Shown: positions 7,959-16,862, counted from the first letter of the stretch. The stretch is DNA of 64,000 nucleotides from Ruania zhangjianzhongii (GCF_008000995.1 NZ_CP042828.1:1984001-2048000); one strand, 5' to 3'. A program made the numbers and translations. Notes: generated from the sequence alone by a model not told the origin.

Positions 7959-8905
7959 CCGCGACCGCCACCACCCACGCTGCGCCGTCGCCGGCTGCCG
8001 GCCGGAACGGCAAGACGCGTGGACCCCGGCAGCGTGCGGAGCGACGCGAGGCGATCGCCCTCGTCATCCCCGCGCTGCTGCCGATCATCGTATTCTCGGT
8101 GATCCCGCTGCTCGCCGGTGTGATGCTCGGCTTCACCGACGCCACCCTGGCGCGCAACGCCGACATCAACTTCGTCGGTGTGGACAACTTCGTCGAGCTG
8201 GCCGGCGACGCGAGGTTCTGGAGCTCGTTCGGCATCGGCATGGTCTGGGCCACGTCGGTAGCCGTGCTCACCGGGGCGTTCGCCCTTGGACTGGCTTCGC
8301 TGCTGAACTCACGGCTCCGGTTCAAGTCGCTCACCCGGATCATCGTGCTCATCCCGTGGGCGATGCCCCCGGTGGTGACCGGGATCCTCTGGCGGATGAT
8401 CTACGACGTCAACTCCGGACCGCTGAACGCGGCGCTCGGCTGGTTCGGCCTCGGCCCGATCAACTTTCTCGGCGACTTCTCCACCGCTCTGCCGGCCGTG
8501 ATCGTGGTCGGGATCTGGTCCGGGCTACCGCAGACCACGGTGCTGCTGCTCGCCGGGATGCAGTCCATCCCCGCGGAGCTGCACGAGGCAGCCGCGATGG
8601 ACGGTGCGAACGGGTTCCGCCGGTTCTGGCACGTCACCCTGCCCGGGCTGCGGTCGGTCCTGATCGCGATCACCAGCATCGACTTCATCTGGAACTTCAA
8701 CGACTTCGGGATCATCTACGTCCTCACCGAGGGCGGGCCGGGCGGCCGGACGATGACCCCGCCGCTGTTCACCTATCTGGAAGCGTTCCGCAACCGTGAG
8801 ATCGGGTACGCCTCGGCGATGGGTGACGTGCTGGTGATCGCGGTGCTGCTGATCCTGTCCATCTACATCGTTGCCCAGTTCCGGCAGCAGAAGGTGGGGC
8901 GGTGA
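7955..8905 (+). CDS. Sugar ABC transporter permease, CUT1 MalF-like
   Basis: This 316-residue permease has a basic N-terminus, six predicted spans and the EAA coupling loop EAAAMDGANGFRRFWHV at about residues 208-224. The sequence order (ALLPIIVFSVIPLLAGV, then PWAMPPVVTGILWRMIYD, then GIWSGLPQTTVLLLAGMQSIP) is typical of MalF-like subunits of CUT1 importers for oligosaccharides and glycosides. Translation starts at a GTG overlapping the LacI stop codon, with GGAGGG just upstream. It partners with the next gene. No ATPase is encoded in the operon; in actinobacteria a shared ATPase encoded elsewhere (MsiK type) commonly serves such systems. Confidence 0.93.
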   Translation: MTATATTHAAPSPAAGRNGKTRGPRQRAERREAIALVIPALLPIIVFSVIPLLAGVMLGFTDATLARNADINFVGVDNFVELAGDARFWSSFGIGMVWATSVAVLTGAFALGLASLLNSRLRFKSLTRIIVLIPWAMPPVVTGILWRMIYDVNSGPLNAALGWFGLGPINFLGDFSTALPAVIVVGIWSGLPQTTVLLLAGMQSIPAELHEAAAMDGANGFRRFWHVTLPGLRSVLIAITSIDFIWNFNDFGIIYVLTEGGPGGRTMTPPLFTYLEAFRNREIGYASAMGDVLVIAVLLILSIYIVAQFRQQKVGR

Positions 8906-9738
8906 TGAACAGCAGTCCTCTGGTGCGCGCGGTGCAGTACGTGCTGCTCGGCGTCTTCCTGCTCTTTCTCGGTTTCCCGGTGCTGTGGATCCTCTCCGCG
9001 TCGTTCAAGTCCTCGGCCGAGCTGAACTCGCTCTCGGCCAACCTGATCCCGCAGGAGTGGGTGTTCACGAACTTCTCCGAGGCGATGGAGCGGCAGAACC
9101 TGCTCGTCTCTGCGGGGAACTCCCTGCTGGTGGCGGTGTGCACGATGGTGATCGGGGTGGTCCTCACCCTGCCGATGGCCTACGCCCTGGCGCGGCTGCG
9201 CGGGAAGCTACGGGCGGCCGGCACGGTATGGATCCTGGCCACCCAGGTGTTCCCGCAGATCCTCATCATCATCCCGCTGTTCCTGGTGCTGCGAACCCTG
9301 GTGCTGAACGACACCCTGTTCGGTCTGATCCTCGTCTACGTCACCTTCACCCTGCCGTTCACGCTGTGGATGATGCAGGGGTACGTGGCCGCCATTCCGC
9401 GGGAGCTCGAGGACGCCGGGGCGATGGACGGGGCCGGCAGGTTCCGGGTGCTGGTGCACATCGTCTTCCCGCTGCTGCGCCCAGGGCTGATGGCCACGGC
9501 GATGTTCACGTTCGTCTCGGCGTGGAACGAGTTCTTCCTCGCCCTCGTGCTGCTGCAGAGTCCGGAGCTGTTCACGCTGCCGATCACCCTGCGCTCCTTC
9601 CTCGGTGCCGAGGGGCAGACCCAGCTGGGTCCGCTCGCTGCCGGTGCCCTGCTCGCGACCATCCCCTCGGTGATCGTGTTCTCCTTCCTCCAGAAAAAGC
9701 TCACCGGCGGGATGCTCGCCGGTGCCGTCAAGGGCTGA
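8905..9738 (+). CDS. Sugar ABC transporter permease, CUT1 MalG-like
   Basis: The product of 277 residues is the MalG-type second permease: short N-terminus, six spans, and the EAA loop as LEDAGAMDGAGRFRVLVHIV at about residues 165-184, followed by the conserved FPLLRPG. The segment SFKSSAELNS after the first span and AWNEFFLALVLLQSPE near the end are also typical. The ATG at 8905 shares one base with the stop of the preceding gene; a GTG three bases earlier is an equally possible start. It is expected to form the membrane channel with the MalF-like partner. Confidence 0.92.
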   Translation: MNSSPLVRAVQYVLLGVFLLFLGFPVLWILSASFKSSAELNSLSANLIPQEWVFTNFSEAMERQNLLVSAGNSLLVAVCTMVIGVVLTLPMAYALARLRGKLRAAGTVWILATQVFPQILIIIPLFLVLRTLVLNDTLFGLILVYVTFTLPFTLWMMQGYVAAIPRELEDAGAMDGAGRFRVLVHIVFPLLRPGLMATAMFTFVSAWNEFFLALVLLQSPELFTLPITLRSFLGAEGQTQLGPLAAGALLATIPSVIVFSFLQKKLTGGMLAGAVKG

Positions 9739-9768
9739 CGCAGAAGCCGGCCCGGAAAGGTACTTGAC

Positions 9769-11052
9769 ATGAACAAGCGCGTACTCGGCGTCGTCGCCAC
9801 CCTGGCGGCCGGCACCTTGGCCCTCACGGCCTGCCAGCAGGGCAGCGCCTCCGGCGGAGGCGGTGAGGACGCCGACGGTGTGGTCACCCTCCAGTTCCAG
9901 TCGCTCTCCGACCAGCCCGCCACCCAGGAGGCAGTCCAGTCCGCGGTGGACTCCTGGAACGAGGACAACCCGGAGGTGCAGGTACAGATCATCCAGGCCG
10001 GGTGGGACGGTGCCTACGACAAGCTGGTCACCCAGTTCACCGGCGGCACAGCACCGGACATCATCCACTTCGAGGCCGCCAGCATCGTGCCGTTCGCGAT
10101 GGACGGCTACCTGGCCGACCTCTCCGGCGGGCTAAGCGAGGAGCGCACGTCCGACATCTCCGAGGGCGTGTGGGACTCGGTCACCGTGAACGACGAAGTG
10201 ATCGCCTACCCCTCCACGATGCAGTCATACATGGTGTTCGCCAACGCCGACCTGCTCGAAGACGCCGGAGTGGAGATCCCCACCGGCGACTCGATGACCT
10301 GGGACCAGCTGGCCGAGATCGCCGAGGCCACCACCACTGAGGACACCTACGGCCTCGGGTGGGGCCTGGGCTCCCCGGCAGCCACCGTGATGACCCTCGC
10401 CCCGGGCTTCGGCGGCGACTTCTTCTCCGGCACCGGTGAGGACGTGCGGATCGACGTGTCCGACGCCGAGCTGGAGGTTCCCGAGCGGATCCACGAGATG
10501 GCCTACGACGACGAGTCCCTGGACCCGGTGAGCCTGACCCAGTCCGGTTCGGATGTGCTCGCCTCGTTCTACGGCGGCACTGTCGCGATGACCGTGCAGG
10601 GCTCCTTCCAGGCGGCGAACATGGCTACCGACGCTCCCGAGGACATGAACTGGGTGGCGCTGCCGCCGCTGGCCGGCTCCGAGGGCCCGTTGCAGGCCGC
10701 GAACCCGCAGACCTACTCGGTGAACGTGGACTCGCCGAACGTCGATGAGGCGATCGCGTTCCTGGACTACTTTGCCTCCCCGGAGACGATCGCGGCGATC
10801 GCGCAGGCGGATGCCCTGATCCCGGCCTCCGAGTCGGCTCAGGAGATCGTTGCCACCGAGACCGGCGGGGAGAACGGCTGGGACCAGATCCTGGCCAGCG
10901 CCGCCGGCTTCGAGGGGGCCCCGTTCCTGCAGGCGGACGGGTACGCGGAGTGGAAGGACACCGTGCTCAACTCGGCGCTGCAGCAGTACCTGGGTGATCA
11001 GATCAGCTCCGAGGAGCTCGCGCAGCAGCTCACTGACGGCTGGCAGAACTGA
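9769..11052 (+). CDS. Sugar ABC transporter substrate-binding lipoprotein
   Basis: The 427-residue protein carries a lipoprotein signal peptide ending LALTAC, with the lipidated cysteine at residue 22, then a Gly-rich linker. The mature protein has the SBP_bac_1 fold signature, with VTLQFQSLSDQPATQE at the N-terminus and GTAPDIIHFEAASIVPFAMD near residues 87-106. It should bind the sugar or glycoside for the CUT1 permeases just upstream, from which it is separated by 30 bp containing GGAAAGG. A hairpin follows the gene, so this abundant component can be expressed above the downstream enzymes. The ligand cannot be inferred from the protein; the enzymes downstream suggest a ribosyl- or glycosyl-containing compound. 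Confidence 0.92.
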   Translation: MNKRVLGVVATLAAGTLALTACQQGSASGGGGEDADGVVTLQFQSLSDQPATQEAVQSAVDSWNEDNPEVQVQIIQAGWDGAYDKLVTQFTGGTAPDIIHFEAASIVPFAMDGYLADLSGGLSEERTSDISEGVWDSVTVNDEVIAYPSTMQSYMVFANADLLEDAGVEIPTGDSMTWDQLAEIAEATTTEDTYGLGWGLGSPAATVMTLAPGFGGDFFSGTGEDVRIDVSDAELEVPERIHEMAYDDESLDPVSLTQSGSDVLASFYGGTVAMTVQGSFQAANMATDAPEDMNWVALPPLAGSEGPLQAANPQTYSVNVDSPNVDEAIAFLDYFASPETIAAIAQADALIPASESAQEIVATETGGENGWDQILASAAGFEGAPFLQADGYAEWKDTVLNSALQQYLGDQISSEELAQQLTDGWQN

Positions 11053-11076
11053 CCCACCCCCGCCGGGAGGTACCCC

Positions 11077-11168
11077 CTTCGCTTTGCCGCATTCGGTCGC
11101 CTGCCGATGGGCCTGGGCGACAGAACGCGGCAAAACGAAGACAGGGCGACAGAACGCGGCAGAACGAG
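11077..11168 (+). repeat. Hairpin plus third repeat copy between binding protein and enzymes
   Basis: Segments 11077-11101 and 11116-11140 are inverted copies of 25 bases with three mismatches, separated by a 14-base loop. A third copy of the right arm follows directly at 11145-11168 in the same orientation. The core is GCGACAGAACGCGGCA. Its position between the binding-protein gene and the enzyme genes suits an attenuator or an mRNA-stabilising stem. The extra direct copy suggests a dispersed repeat rather than a simple terminator. No run of T follows. Confidence 0.65.
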
Positions 11169-11207
11169 GTCGCGCGAGACGAGCATCAACAAGTGGAGGA
11201 ACACAAC

Positions 11208-12371
11208 GTGAGTTGGCTTCAGGACCGGGTGGCGGGTGTGCTCGCCGGCGCCGCTGTGGGAGATGCGCTCGGCGGCGCGACCGAGGGGTGGACCCCGGAG
11301 CAGATCGAGGAGCGGCATGGTGGCCGGGTCACCGGGGTCGTCGGCCCGTTCCTGCCCGACTGGCGTACTGCCCGCCCGATCGCCCCGTATCACAAGGGCG
11401 ACGGACACGTCACCGATGACACCTTGATGACGCACGCGCTGGTGGAGGTGTATGGCACCAGGCGCAGCCATCTCACCGCCCACCACATGGCCAGCGACTT
11501 GGTGCCCTTGATGATCGGCGAACGCCGTTGGGTACCCGAGCTCGAGGACGAGGCACTCATCCTGCAGCGGGTGTTTCTCGCGGAGAAGTGGCTGGTGGCC
11601 AAGCTGCACTACGGCCACGCCGACCCGCGCGAGTCTGGCGTGGGCAACATCGTCAACTGCGGCGCGACGATGTACATGGCTCCGGTCGGCCTGGTGAACC
11701 TGGGTGACCCGGCAGCGGCCTACGCCGAGGCGATCGACCTGGCCGGAGCGCACCAGTCCTCCTACGGGCGCGAGGCTGCCGGCGTGTTCGCCGCTGCGGT
11801 GGCCGCTGCCTGTGCGCCCGGAGCGAGCGTGGCCGATGTGCTCACCGCCAGCCGAGCCCTGGCCAAGGACGGCACCGCCGCCGCGATCGAGGCGGTCCTG
11901 ACCGCCGCCGAACAGTTCCGCGCCGCCGGTGGGTCCGACGATCCGCGCGAGCTGAACCGGATGCTCCGCGCGGCGGTAGCTCCCTATGACACCGTCGGGG
12001 AGACCTACCGGGCTCCGGCGATGGACGCCCGCCTGCCGTCCCGGACCAAGTCGATCGAGGAGCTGCCGGTGGCCCTGGGTCTGGTGGCGGCCCACGAGGG
12101 CGACCTGCGCGCCGCCGTGCTCGATGCGGTGAATTACGGCCGGGACTCGGACTCGATCGCCACGATGGCCGGCGCTATCTGCGGCGGCCTCGCCGGTCAG
12201 GCCGCCGTGCCTGCTGAGTGGCTCACCGAGGTGACCCACGCGAGCAAGCTGGACCTGGACGCCGTCGTGGCATCGATGACCGAGACGGTGCGGGTCGTGG
12301 CTGCCGACGATGCCCGCCGAGCTCAGGAGCGGGCCGGCCTGCTCGAGGCGGTGCTGGGGGCGACGGCGTGA
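11208..12371 (+). CDS. ADP-ribosylglycohydrolase-family protein (first copy)
   Basis: This 387-residue protein has the family's magnesium-binding pattern: an early GAAVGDALGG, then VTDDTLMTHAL at about residue 72 (the TDD[TQ] motif), and a late GRDSDSIATMAGAICGGLAG. Well-studied members remove ADP-ribose from Arg, Ser or nitrogenase, but many family members in sugar operons act on unknown N- or O-glycosides. The GTG at 11208 is chosen because GGAGGA lies seven bases upstream; an in-frame GTG at 11193 would put the binding site inside the gene. The gene overlaps the next by four bases. In this context hydrolysis of an imported ribosyl-type glycoside is more plausible than protein de-ADP-ribosylation. 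Confidence 0.88.
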   Translation: MSWLQDRVAGVLAGAAVGDALGGATEGWTPEQIEERHGGRVTGVVGPFLPDWRTARPIAPYHKGDGHVTDDTLMTHALVEVYGTRRSHLTAHHMASDLVPLMIGERRWVPELEDEALILQRVFLAEKWLVAKLHYGHADPRESGVGNIVNCGATMYMAPVGLVNLGDPAAAYAEAIDLAGAHQSSYGREAAGVFAAAVAAACAPGASVADVLTASRALAKDGTAAAIEAVLTAAEQFRAAGGSDDPRELNRMLRAAVAPYDTVGETYRAPAMDARLPSRTKSIEELPVALGLVAAHEGDLRAAVLDAVNYGRDSDSIATMAGAICGGLAGQAAVPAEWLTEVTHASKLDLDAVVASMTETVRVVAADDARRAQERAGLLEAVLGATA

Positions 12372-13870
12372 GACTCACCTGGGCTCAGCCGGAGGACCTG
12401 GTGGCGCACGAGCTGGTGGCGCTGCGAGAGCAGGGTGCCGACGAATCGGCGCTCGCCGCGGCTGCAGACCGGTGGCAGGCGGGTGGCGGGTCGGTGCTCC
12501 CCGAGCGTGCCGGTGCCAGCGCGAACCCGGCGTCCCCGCAGCTGCGCGCCCTCGCTCGCGAGGTGCTCGCCGAGCTTGCCGCGCTGCAGCCGGTCAGTGC
12601 TGGCGAACCCGATGAGTGGAGCGCCATCGCGGCACTCCTCCCAGCCAAGAGCAGGCCGGCGACGGCGGAGCTCACCGGGGCGGCATCGCCGCACCTGGCG
12701 GAGATTGGCCGGGTGCGAGGTGCCTGGTGGGGTCGGTCCGTGGGCTGCCTGCTCGGCAAACCGGTGGAGAAGATCCCGCGGGAGGGGATCGAGGAGATCG
12801 CCCGCGCGACCGGAACCTGGCCGATCACCGGTTACTTCACCGCTGTCGGCCTGCCCGAGGAGACGGTGGCCCGGTGGCCGTGGAACCGCCGCTCCGCGCC
12901 GACCTCGCTGCGCGAGAACATCAACGGGATGCCCGAGGACGACGACCTCAACTTCCCACTGCTTGCCCTGGACCTGCTGGAGGTGCACGGCGCAGACCTG
13001 ACCACGGCGGACGTTGCGCAGTCCTGGCTGGCGAACCTGCCCGCCGGCCGCGTGTTCACCGCGGAGCGGGCCGCGTACCGGAACCTGCTCGAGGCCCGCC
13101 CGGTGCCGGAGACCGCCACGCACCAGAACCCGTTCCGAGAGTGGATCGGTGCCCTGATCCGCACCGACGTCTACGGCTGGGCCCACCCGGGCAACCCGAT
13201 CGCCGCGGCCGAGCTCGCCTGGCGAGACGCCCGGCTCAGTCACACCCGCAACGGCCTGTACGGGGCGATGTGGGCAGCCGCCCTGTGCTCGTCGGCGCTG
13301 GTGGCCAGATCGGTGGACGAGGTGCTGGACGCGGGGGAGTCGGTACTGCCCCCGGACTCTCGGCTGGCCGCCGCAGTCCAGGATGGCCGCCGGATCGGGC
13401 TCGCGCTGCGCGCCGGCTCGGTCACGGAGGCCGAGGCGCTGGACCACCTGCATGCGGGCTACGGCCACCTGCACTGGGTGCACACCCTCAACAACGCGGC
13501 GCTGATCGCTTGCGCGCTCGCCGCCGCCGGCCAGCCGCCCGCCCCCGCGGGCCAGCCGCCCACCCCCGCGGGTGACCTTTCCGTCGCGAGAACGCGATCT
13601 GGCGACGAGAATGTCACCCACCGGGAGGCGCCGCCGGTGGACTTCGGCCGTGGCATCCGGCTGGCGGTGGCCGCGGGCTGGGATACCGACTCGGCCGGCG
13701 CCACTGTCGGTTCCGTGCTCGGCGCCCTGGTCGGCCAGGACGGGATCGACCCGGCCTGGACCGCCCCGCTGCACGACCGGCTCGCCACGTCGCTACCGGG
13801 CGCCCCGGAACGTTCGCTGACCGAGCTCGCCGACCGCACCCGCGCCCTACCGGGGAGGATGGGCAGATGA
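12368..13870 (+). CDS. ADP-ribosylglycohydrolase-family protein (second, longer copy)
   Basis: The 500-residue protein has an extra N-terminal stretch of about 115 residues with no recognised domain, then RGAWWGRSVGCLLGKP, the acidic motif MPEDDDLNFPLLAL in place of TDDT, and the late GWDTDSAGATVGSVLGALVG. These match the distinct ADP-ribosylglycohydrolase branch in which the second motif is EDDD(L). The segment at about residues 386-424, directly before the last metal motif, is a Pro/Ala/Gly tandem repeat followed by a stretch encoded by a DNA hairpin; relatives have only a short loop there. Start GTG overlaps the stop of the first copy. The two copies may act as partners or on successive bonds. 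Confidence 0.82.
   Translation: MRLTWAQPEDLVAHELVALREQGADESALAAAADRWQAGGGSVLPERAGASANPASPQLRALAREVLAELAALQPVSAGEPDEWSAIAALLPAKSRPATAELTGAASPHLAEIGRVRGAWWGRSVGCLLGKPVEKIPREGIEEIARATGTWPITGYFTAVGLPEETVARWPWNRRSAPTSLRENINGMPEDDDLNFPLLALDLLEVHGADLTTADVAQSWLANLPAGRVFTAERAAYRNLLEARPVPETATHQNPFREWIGALIRTDVYGWAHPGNPIAAAELAWRDARLSHTRNGLYGAMWAAALCSSALVARSVDEVLDAGESVLPPDSRLAAAVQDGRRIGLALRAGSVTEAEALDHLHAGYGHLHWVHTLNNAALIACALAAAGQPPAPAGQPPTPAGDLSVARTRSGDENVTHREAPPVDFGRGIRLAVAAGWDTDSAGATVGSVLGALVGQDGIDPAWTAPLHDRLATSLPGAPERSLTELADRTRALPGRMGR
13525..13619 (+). repeat. Tandem repeat and hairpin element inserted inside a gene
   Basis: Two imperfect copies of a unit around CCAGCCGCCC.CCCCGCGGG (encoding GQPPAPA and GQPPTPA) are followed by an inverted repeat: arms 13570-13587 and 13602-13619 match at 15 of 18 positions around a 14-base loop containing GAACGCGAT. 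The reading frame is kept. The arms begin and end GGGTGAC/GTCACCC, as does an intergenic hairpin at 38018-38073, suggesting a shared repeat family. Confidence 0.65.
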
Positions 13871-14832
13871 ACGTCGTAGTGGTCGGCAGCGTGAACACCG
13901 ATGTGGTGGCCCGGGTGGCCCGCATCCCCAGCCCGGGGGAGACACTCCTCGGCTCGGACCTGGCCCGCTACGGCGGGGGTAAGGGGGCGAACCAGGCAGT
14001 TGCCGCGGCTCGGGCCGGCGGGGCGGATGTCGCGTTCGTCGGTGCCGTCGGCGAGGACCCCGACGCCGACGCCCGCCGCACCGCGCTGGAGGCCGACGGG
14101 ATCGACACCACCGGACTGGTCACCGTGCCCGGTCCGACCGGCACCGCGCTGATCACCGTGGCCGATGATGGGGAGAACGCCATCGTGGTGGCCGCCGGCG
14201 CGAATGGCGCCCGTGAGCAGCTCTCCGCCGGTCAGCTCGAGGTCCTCGCCCGCGCCGAGGTGGTGATCACGCAGCTCGAGGTACCGATCCCGCTGGTACT
14301 GCAGGCCGGCCGGCGCCGCCCGAAGGGCAGCCTGTTCCTGCTGAACGCCGCCCCGTCCACGGCGATGACCGACCCGGCCACCGCCGCGGACCTGCTCGCC
14401 GTGACCGACGTGCTGGTGGTGAACGAGCACGAGCTCGCCGATATCGCCGGAGGCATCGGCACCGAGGCTGCGATCACTCAGGTCACCGGGCAGGTGCGGG
14501 TACTGATCGTCACCCTCGGTTCCGCCGGCGCCCTGGTCGCGGTCGGCACCGAGCGCCGCGAGGTGGCCGCGTTCGGTGTCACCGCGGTGGACACCACCGG
14601 CGCCGGGGACACCTTCTGCGGCGTGCTCGCCGCCCGGTTGGCTGGGGTCGCAGAGTCTGGCGCCGATCCCGATATCGACGTCATCGCCGAGGCTGCCCGG
14701 GTCGCCTCGGCAGCCGCCGCACTCGCGGTCGGCACCGCCGGTGCCCAGGAATCGGTCCCCACCGCAGCGGCTGTCGCCGCACAGCTTGCCCGTACCCCGC
14801 ACGCCACGTCCGCAGGAGAGAACACAGCATGA
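13867..14832 (+). CDS. Ribokinase-family (PfkB) sugar kinase
   Basis: The 321-residue protein has the two PfkB signatures: the early GGGKGANQAVAAARAG at about residues 37-52, which binds the sugar, and the late DTTGAGDTFCG at about residues 241-251, which carries the catalytic aspartate and anion hole. Its opening MNVVVVGSVNTDVV, with the Asp of the NxD motif, is characteristic of ribokinase itself rather than of fructokinase or adenosine kinase. It probably phosphorylates ribose, or a closely related sugar, released by the glycohydrolases encoded directly before it. The ATG overlaps the previous stop (ATGA), so expression is coupled. The substrate remains an inference from sequence type and neighbours. 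Confidence 0.88.
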   Translation: MNVVVVGSVNTDVVARVARIPSPGETLLGSDLARYGGGKGANQAVAAARAGGADVAFVGAVGEDPDADARRTALEADGIDTTGLVTVPGPTGTALITVADDGENAIVVAAGANGAREQLSAGQLEVLARAEVVITQLEVPIPLVLQAGRRRPKGSLFLLNAAPSTAMTDPATAADLLAVTDVLVVNEHELADIAGGIGTEAAITQVTGQVRVLIVTLGSAGALVAVGTERREVAAFGVTAVDTTGAGDTFCGVLAARLAGVAESGADPDIDVIAEAARVASAAAALAVGTAGAQESVPTAAAVAAQLARTPHATSAGENTA

Positions 14833-16862
14833 GTGGTGGTTTCGACCCGCTCGTCCCCCGACCGATCGACCTGCCCACCGAGGTTCCGCTCGATGCGGAC
14901 CTGACCGCCGGTGAGCTGGCGGAGACCTTCGACGAGGCGAAGATCTTCGCCGCACCCGGCAGCCTCGCCGATCCACCCGATGCGGCTACCCTGGACCAGT
15001 GGCGCAGCCAGCTGCGCTCCTGGCGGGCCGGTGCACACCGGCGTTACGGATCGCCGTCGCGCTATGACCGCCCCGAGGCGCAGTGGACCGCCCAATGCTT
15101 CACCGTGGCGCAGGTCTGGCTCTGGGACGAGTTGTTCTTCGACTTCGAGGCCCAGTGCTTCACCCCGCAACGGTTCCTCGCCGACGCTCAAGCGCGGTTC
15201 GGCGGTCTGGACGGGATCGTGCTCTGGCACGCCTATCCGATCATCGGCATCGATGACCGCAACCAGTGGGACTTCTACGACGTGCCCGGTCTGGCCGAGG
15301 CAGCCGCCACGCTCCATGCGGCTGGGGTGGCCGTCTTCGTGGACTACAACCCGTGGGACACCGGCACCCGCCGCGCCCAGGGCACCGACGCCGAGGAGCT
15401 CTCCGCGGTGGTGCGCCACCTGGACGCCGACGGGGTCTTCCTGGACACGATGAAGAAGGCTGACCCGGAGTTCGTCGCCGCCCTCGAGGCTGCGCGCCCG
15501 GGAATCGGCCTGGAAGGGGAGTCCAAGCTCGTCACCGAGCGGATCGGCGACCACGCCCTGTCCTGGGCGCAGTGGTTCGCCGACTCGGAGATCCCCGGAG
15601 TCCTGCGCGCGCGCTGGTTCGAACGCCGGCACATGCAGCACCACATCCGCCGCTGGAACCGGGACCACGGCGCCGAGTTGCGCTCCGCCTGGCTGAACGG
15701 CGTCGGGATGATGGTCTGGGAGGTCGTCTTCGGCGTGTGGGTCGGCTGGAACTCCCGTGACGCGGCCACCTTGCGCCGGATGCTGCCGGTGCAGCGCACC
15801 ATGCACTCCTGGCTCACCTCCGGGGAATGGACTCCGCTGGCGGTGTGCGCGCCACCGGTGTTCGCCTCGGCGTTCGAGCTCGACGGCGTCACGCTGGTCA
15901 CGCTGGTGAACACCAGCGGCGAGGACGTCACCTATCGCACGGCCGGCTCGGGCTCCTGGCTCGCCCTGCATGAGGGCGACGGCGTTGCCCACCCGGGAGC
16001 GGTCACCCTCACCGTGCCCGCTGGGGGCGTGGCCGCCGTCGTGCAGATCGCCGACGGCGTGACCTGCCCGGCTGAGGTCACTCACCTGGCCAAGGTGCTC
16101 GCCGGTGAGCCGGCAGTGCTCGATGCGTCCTTCCCGCACCGCCGGGCGCGGCGGCTGAGCCCGCCGCTCTGGTCCGGTCAGCAGGCCGACCCGGAGATCG
16201 TGGCGGGGTTGCATACCGGCGCCGTCGCAGTGCCCGCGGGAGAGCAGGTGCTCACCGTGCGGCACCGCCAGCGCGAGACCGGAATGTACGACGGCGCTCC
16301 GTACGTCGAGGAGTGGAAGCCGCTCCCGCCGCGGCTGCACGACCAGCGCACGCTGGAGCGCGCGGTGACGATCGGCGCCGGGGTGCACGTCGGTGCCCGC
16401 GAGGTCTCCGCGGCCGACTACGCACGGTTCCTGGCCGACCTGGGCGAGACCGGCGATGGTGACGGTTCGAACGGTAGCGAGGTTGCGCCGTCGACGGCCT
16501 CGGACACCGCACCGGCCACCGGGGTGACGTTCGCCCGGGCGCGGCAGTTCGCCGCCTGGGCCAGCGGCCGGCTACCGACCGAGGACGAGTGGCAGCTCGC
16601 CGCCGCGCAGGACGGCTTCGAGCGCCGCACGCCCGCGGTGTGGAACTGGACCGAGTCGGAGTTTTCTGACGGCCGGACCCGGTTCGTGATGCTCAAGGGC
16701 GGCGCCGAGCACCGCAGCGAGGGTTCGGACTGGTACGTCGACGGGGGAGTGCAGGAACCGGAGTTCGCGCTGAAGTTCCTGCTCCCCGGGCTTGGCGTGG
16801 ACGCGTCGCCCTCGATCGGGTTCCGCGTCTGCTGGGATCTCGCGGAGGAGGACGCGCAGTGA
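14829..16862 (+). CDS. Fusion protein: TIM-barrel glycosidase-like domain plus FGE-like domain
   Basis: The 677-residue protein has no signal peptide. Residues about 60-330 look like a (beta/alpha)8 barrel of glycosidase type: GIVLWHAYPIIGIDDRN, then AVFVDYNPWDTGTRR, then DGVFLDTM and GIGLEGESKL, where Asp and Glu end successive strands as in retaining glycosidases. A beta-rich segment follows. Residues about 515-670 resemble the formylglycine-generating-enzyme/SUMF1 fold (VGAREVSAADYARFL, ASGRLPTEDEWQLAA, and a final GFRVCWD). The FGE active-site cysteine pair is not evident: the only late Cys is in GFRVCWD. This domain is therefore probably structural or substrate binding. Overlap with both neighbours places it firmly in the operon. 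The family is not one I can name. Confidence 0.65.
   Translation: MSGGFDPLVPRPIDLPTEVPLDADLTAGELAETFDEAKIFAAPGSLADPPDAATLDQWRSQLRSWRAGAHRRYGSPSRYDRPEAQWTAQCFTVAQVWLWDELFFDFEAQCFTPQRFLADAQARFGGLDGIVLWHAYPIIGIDDRNQWDFYDVPGLAEAAATLHAAGVAVFVDYNPWDTGTRRAQGTDAEELSAVVRHLDADGVFLDTMKKADPEFVAALEAARPGIGLEGESKLVTERIGDHALSWAQWFADSEIPGVLRARWFERRHMQHHIRRWNRDHGAELRSAWLNGVGMMVWEVVFGVWVGWNSRDAATLRRMLPVQRTMHSWLTSGEWTPLAVCAPPVFASAFELDGVTLVTLVNTSGEDVTYRTAGSGSWLALHEGDGVAHPGAVTLTVPAGGVAAVVQIADGVTCPAEVTHLAKVLAGEPAVLDASFPHRRARRLSPPLWSGQQADPEIVAGLHTGAVAVPAGEQVLTVRHRQRETGMYDGAPYVEEWKPLPPRLHDQRTLERAVTIGAGVHVGAREVSAADYARFLADLGETGDGDGSNGSEVAPSTASDTAPATGVTFARARQFAAWASGRLPTEDEWQLAAAQDGFERRTPAVWNWTESEFSDGRTRFVMLKGGAEHRSEGSDWYVDGGVQEPEFALKFLLPGLGVDASPSIGFRVCWDLAEEDAQ

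Noticed and set aside
12323-13774. Long minus-strand frame opposite the second glycohydrolase gene
   Set aside because: Its translation is Arg/Gly/Pro/His-rich without family motifs, as expected for the antisense of a high-GC gene.
16381-16862. C-terminal domain considered as a functional sulfatase-modifying enzyme
   Set aside because: No sulfatase gene is nearby and the usual active-site cysteine pair is not seen.
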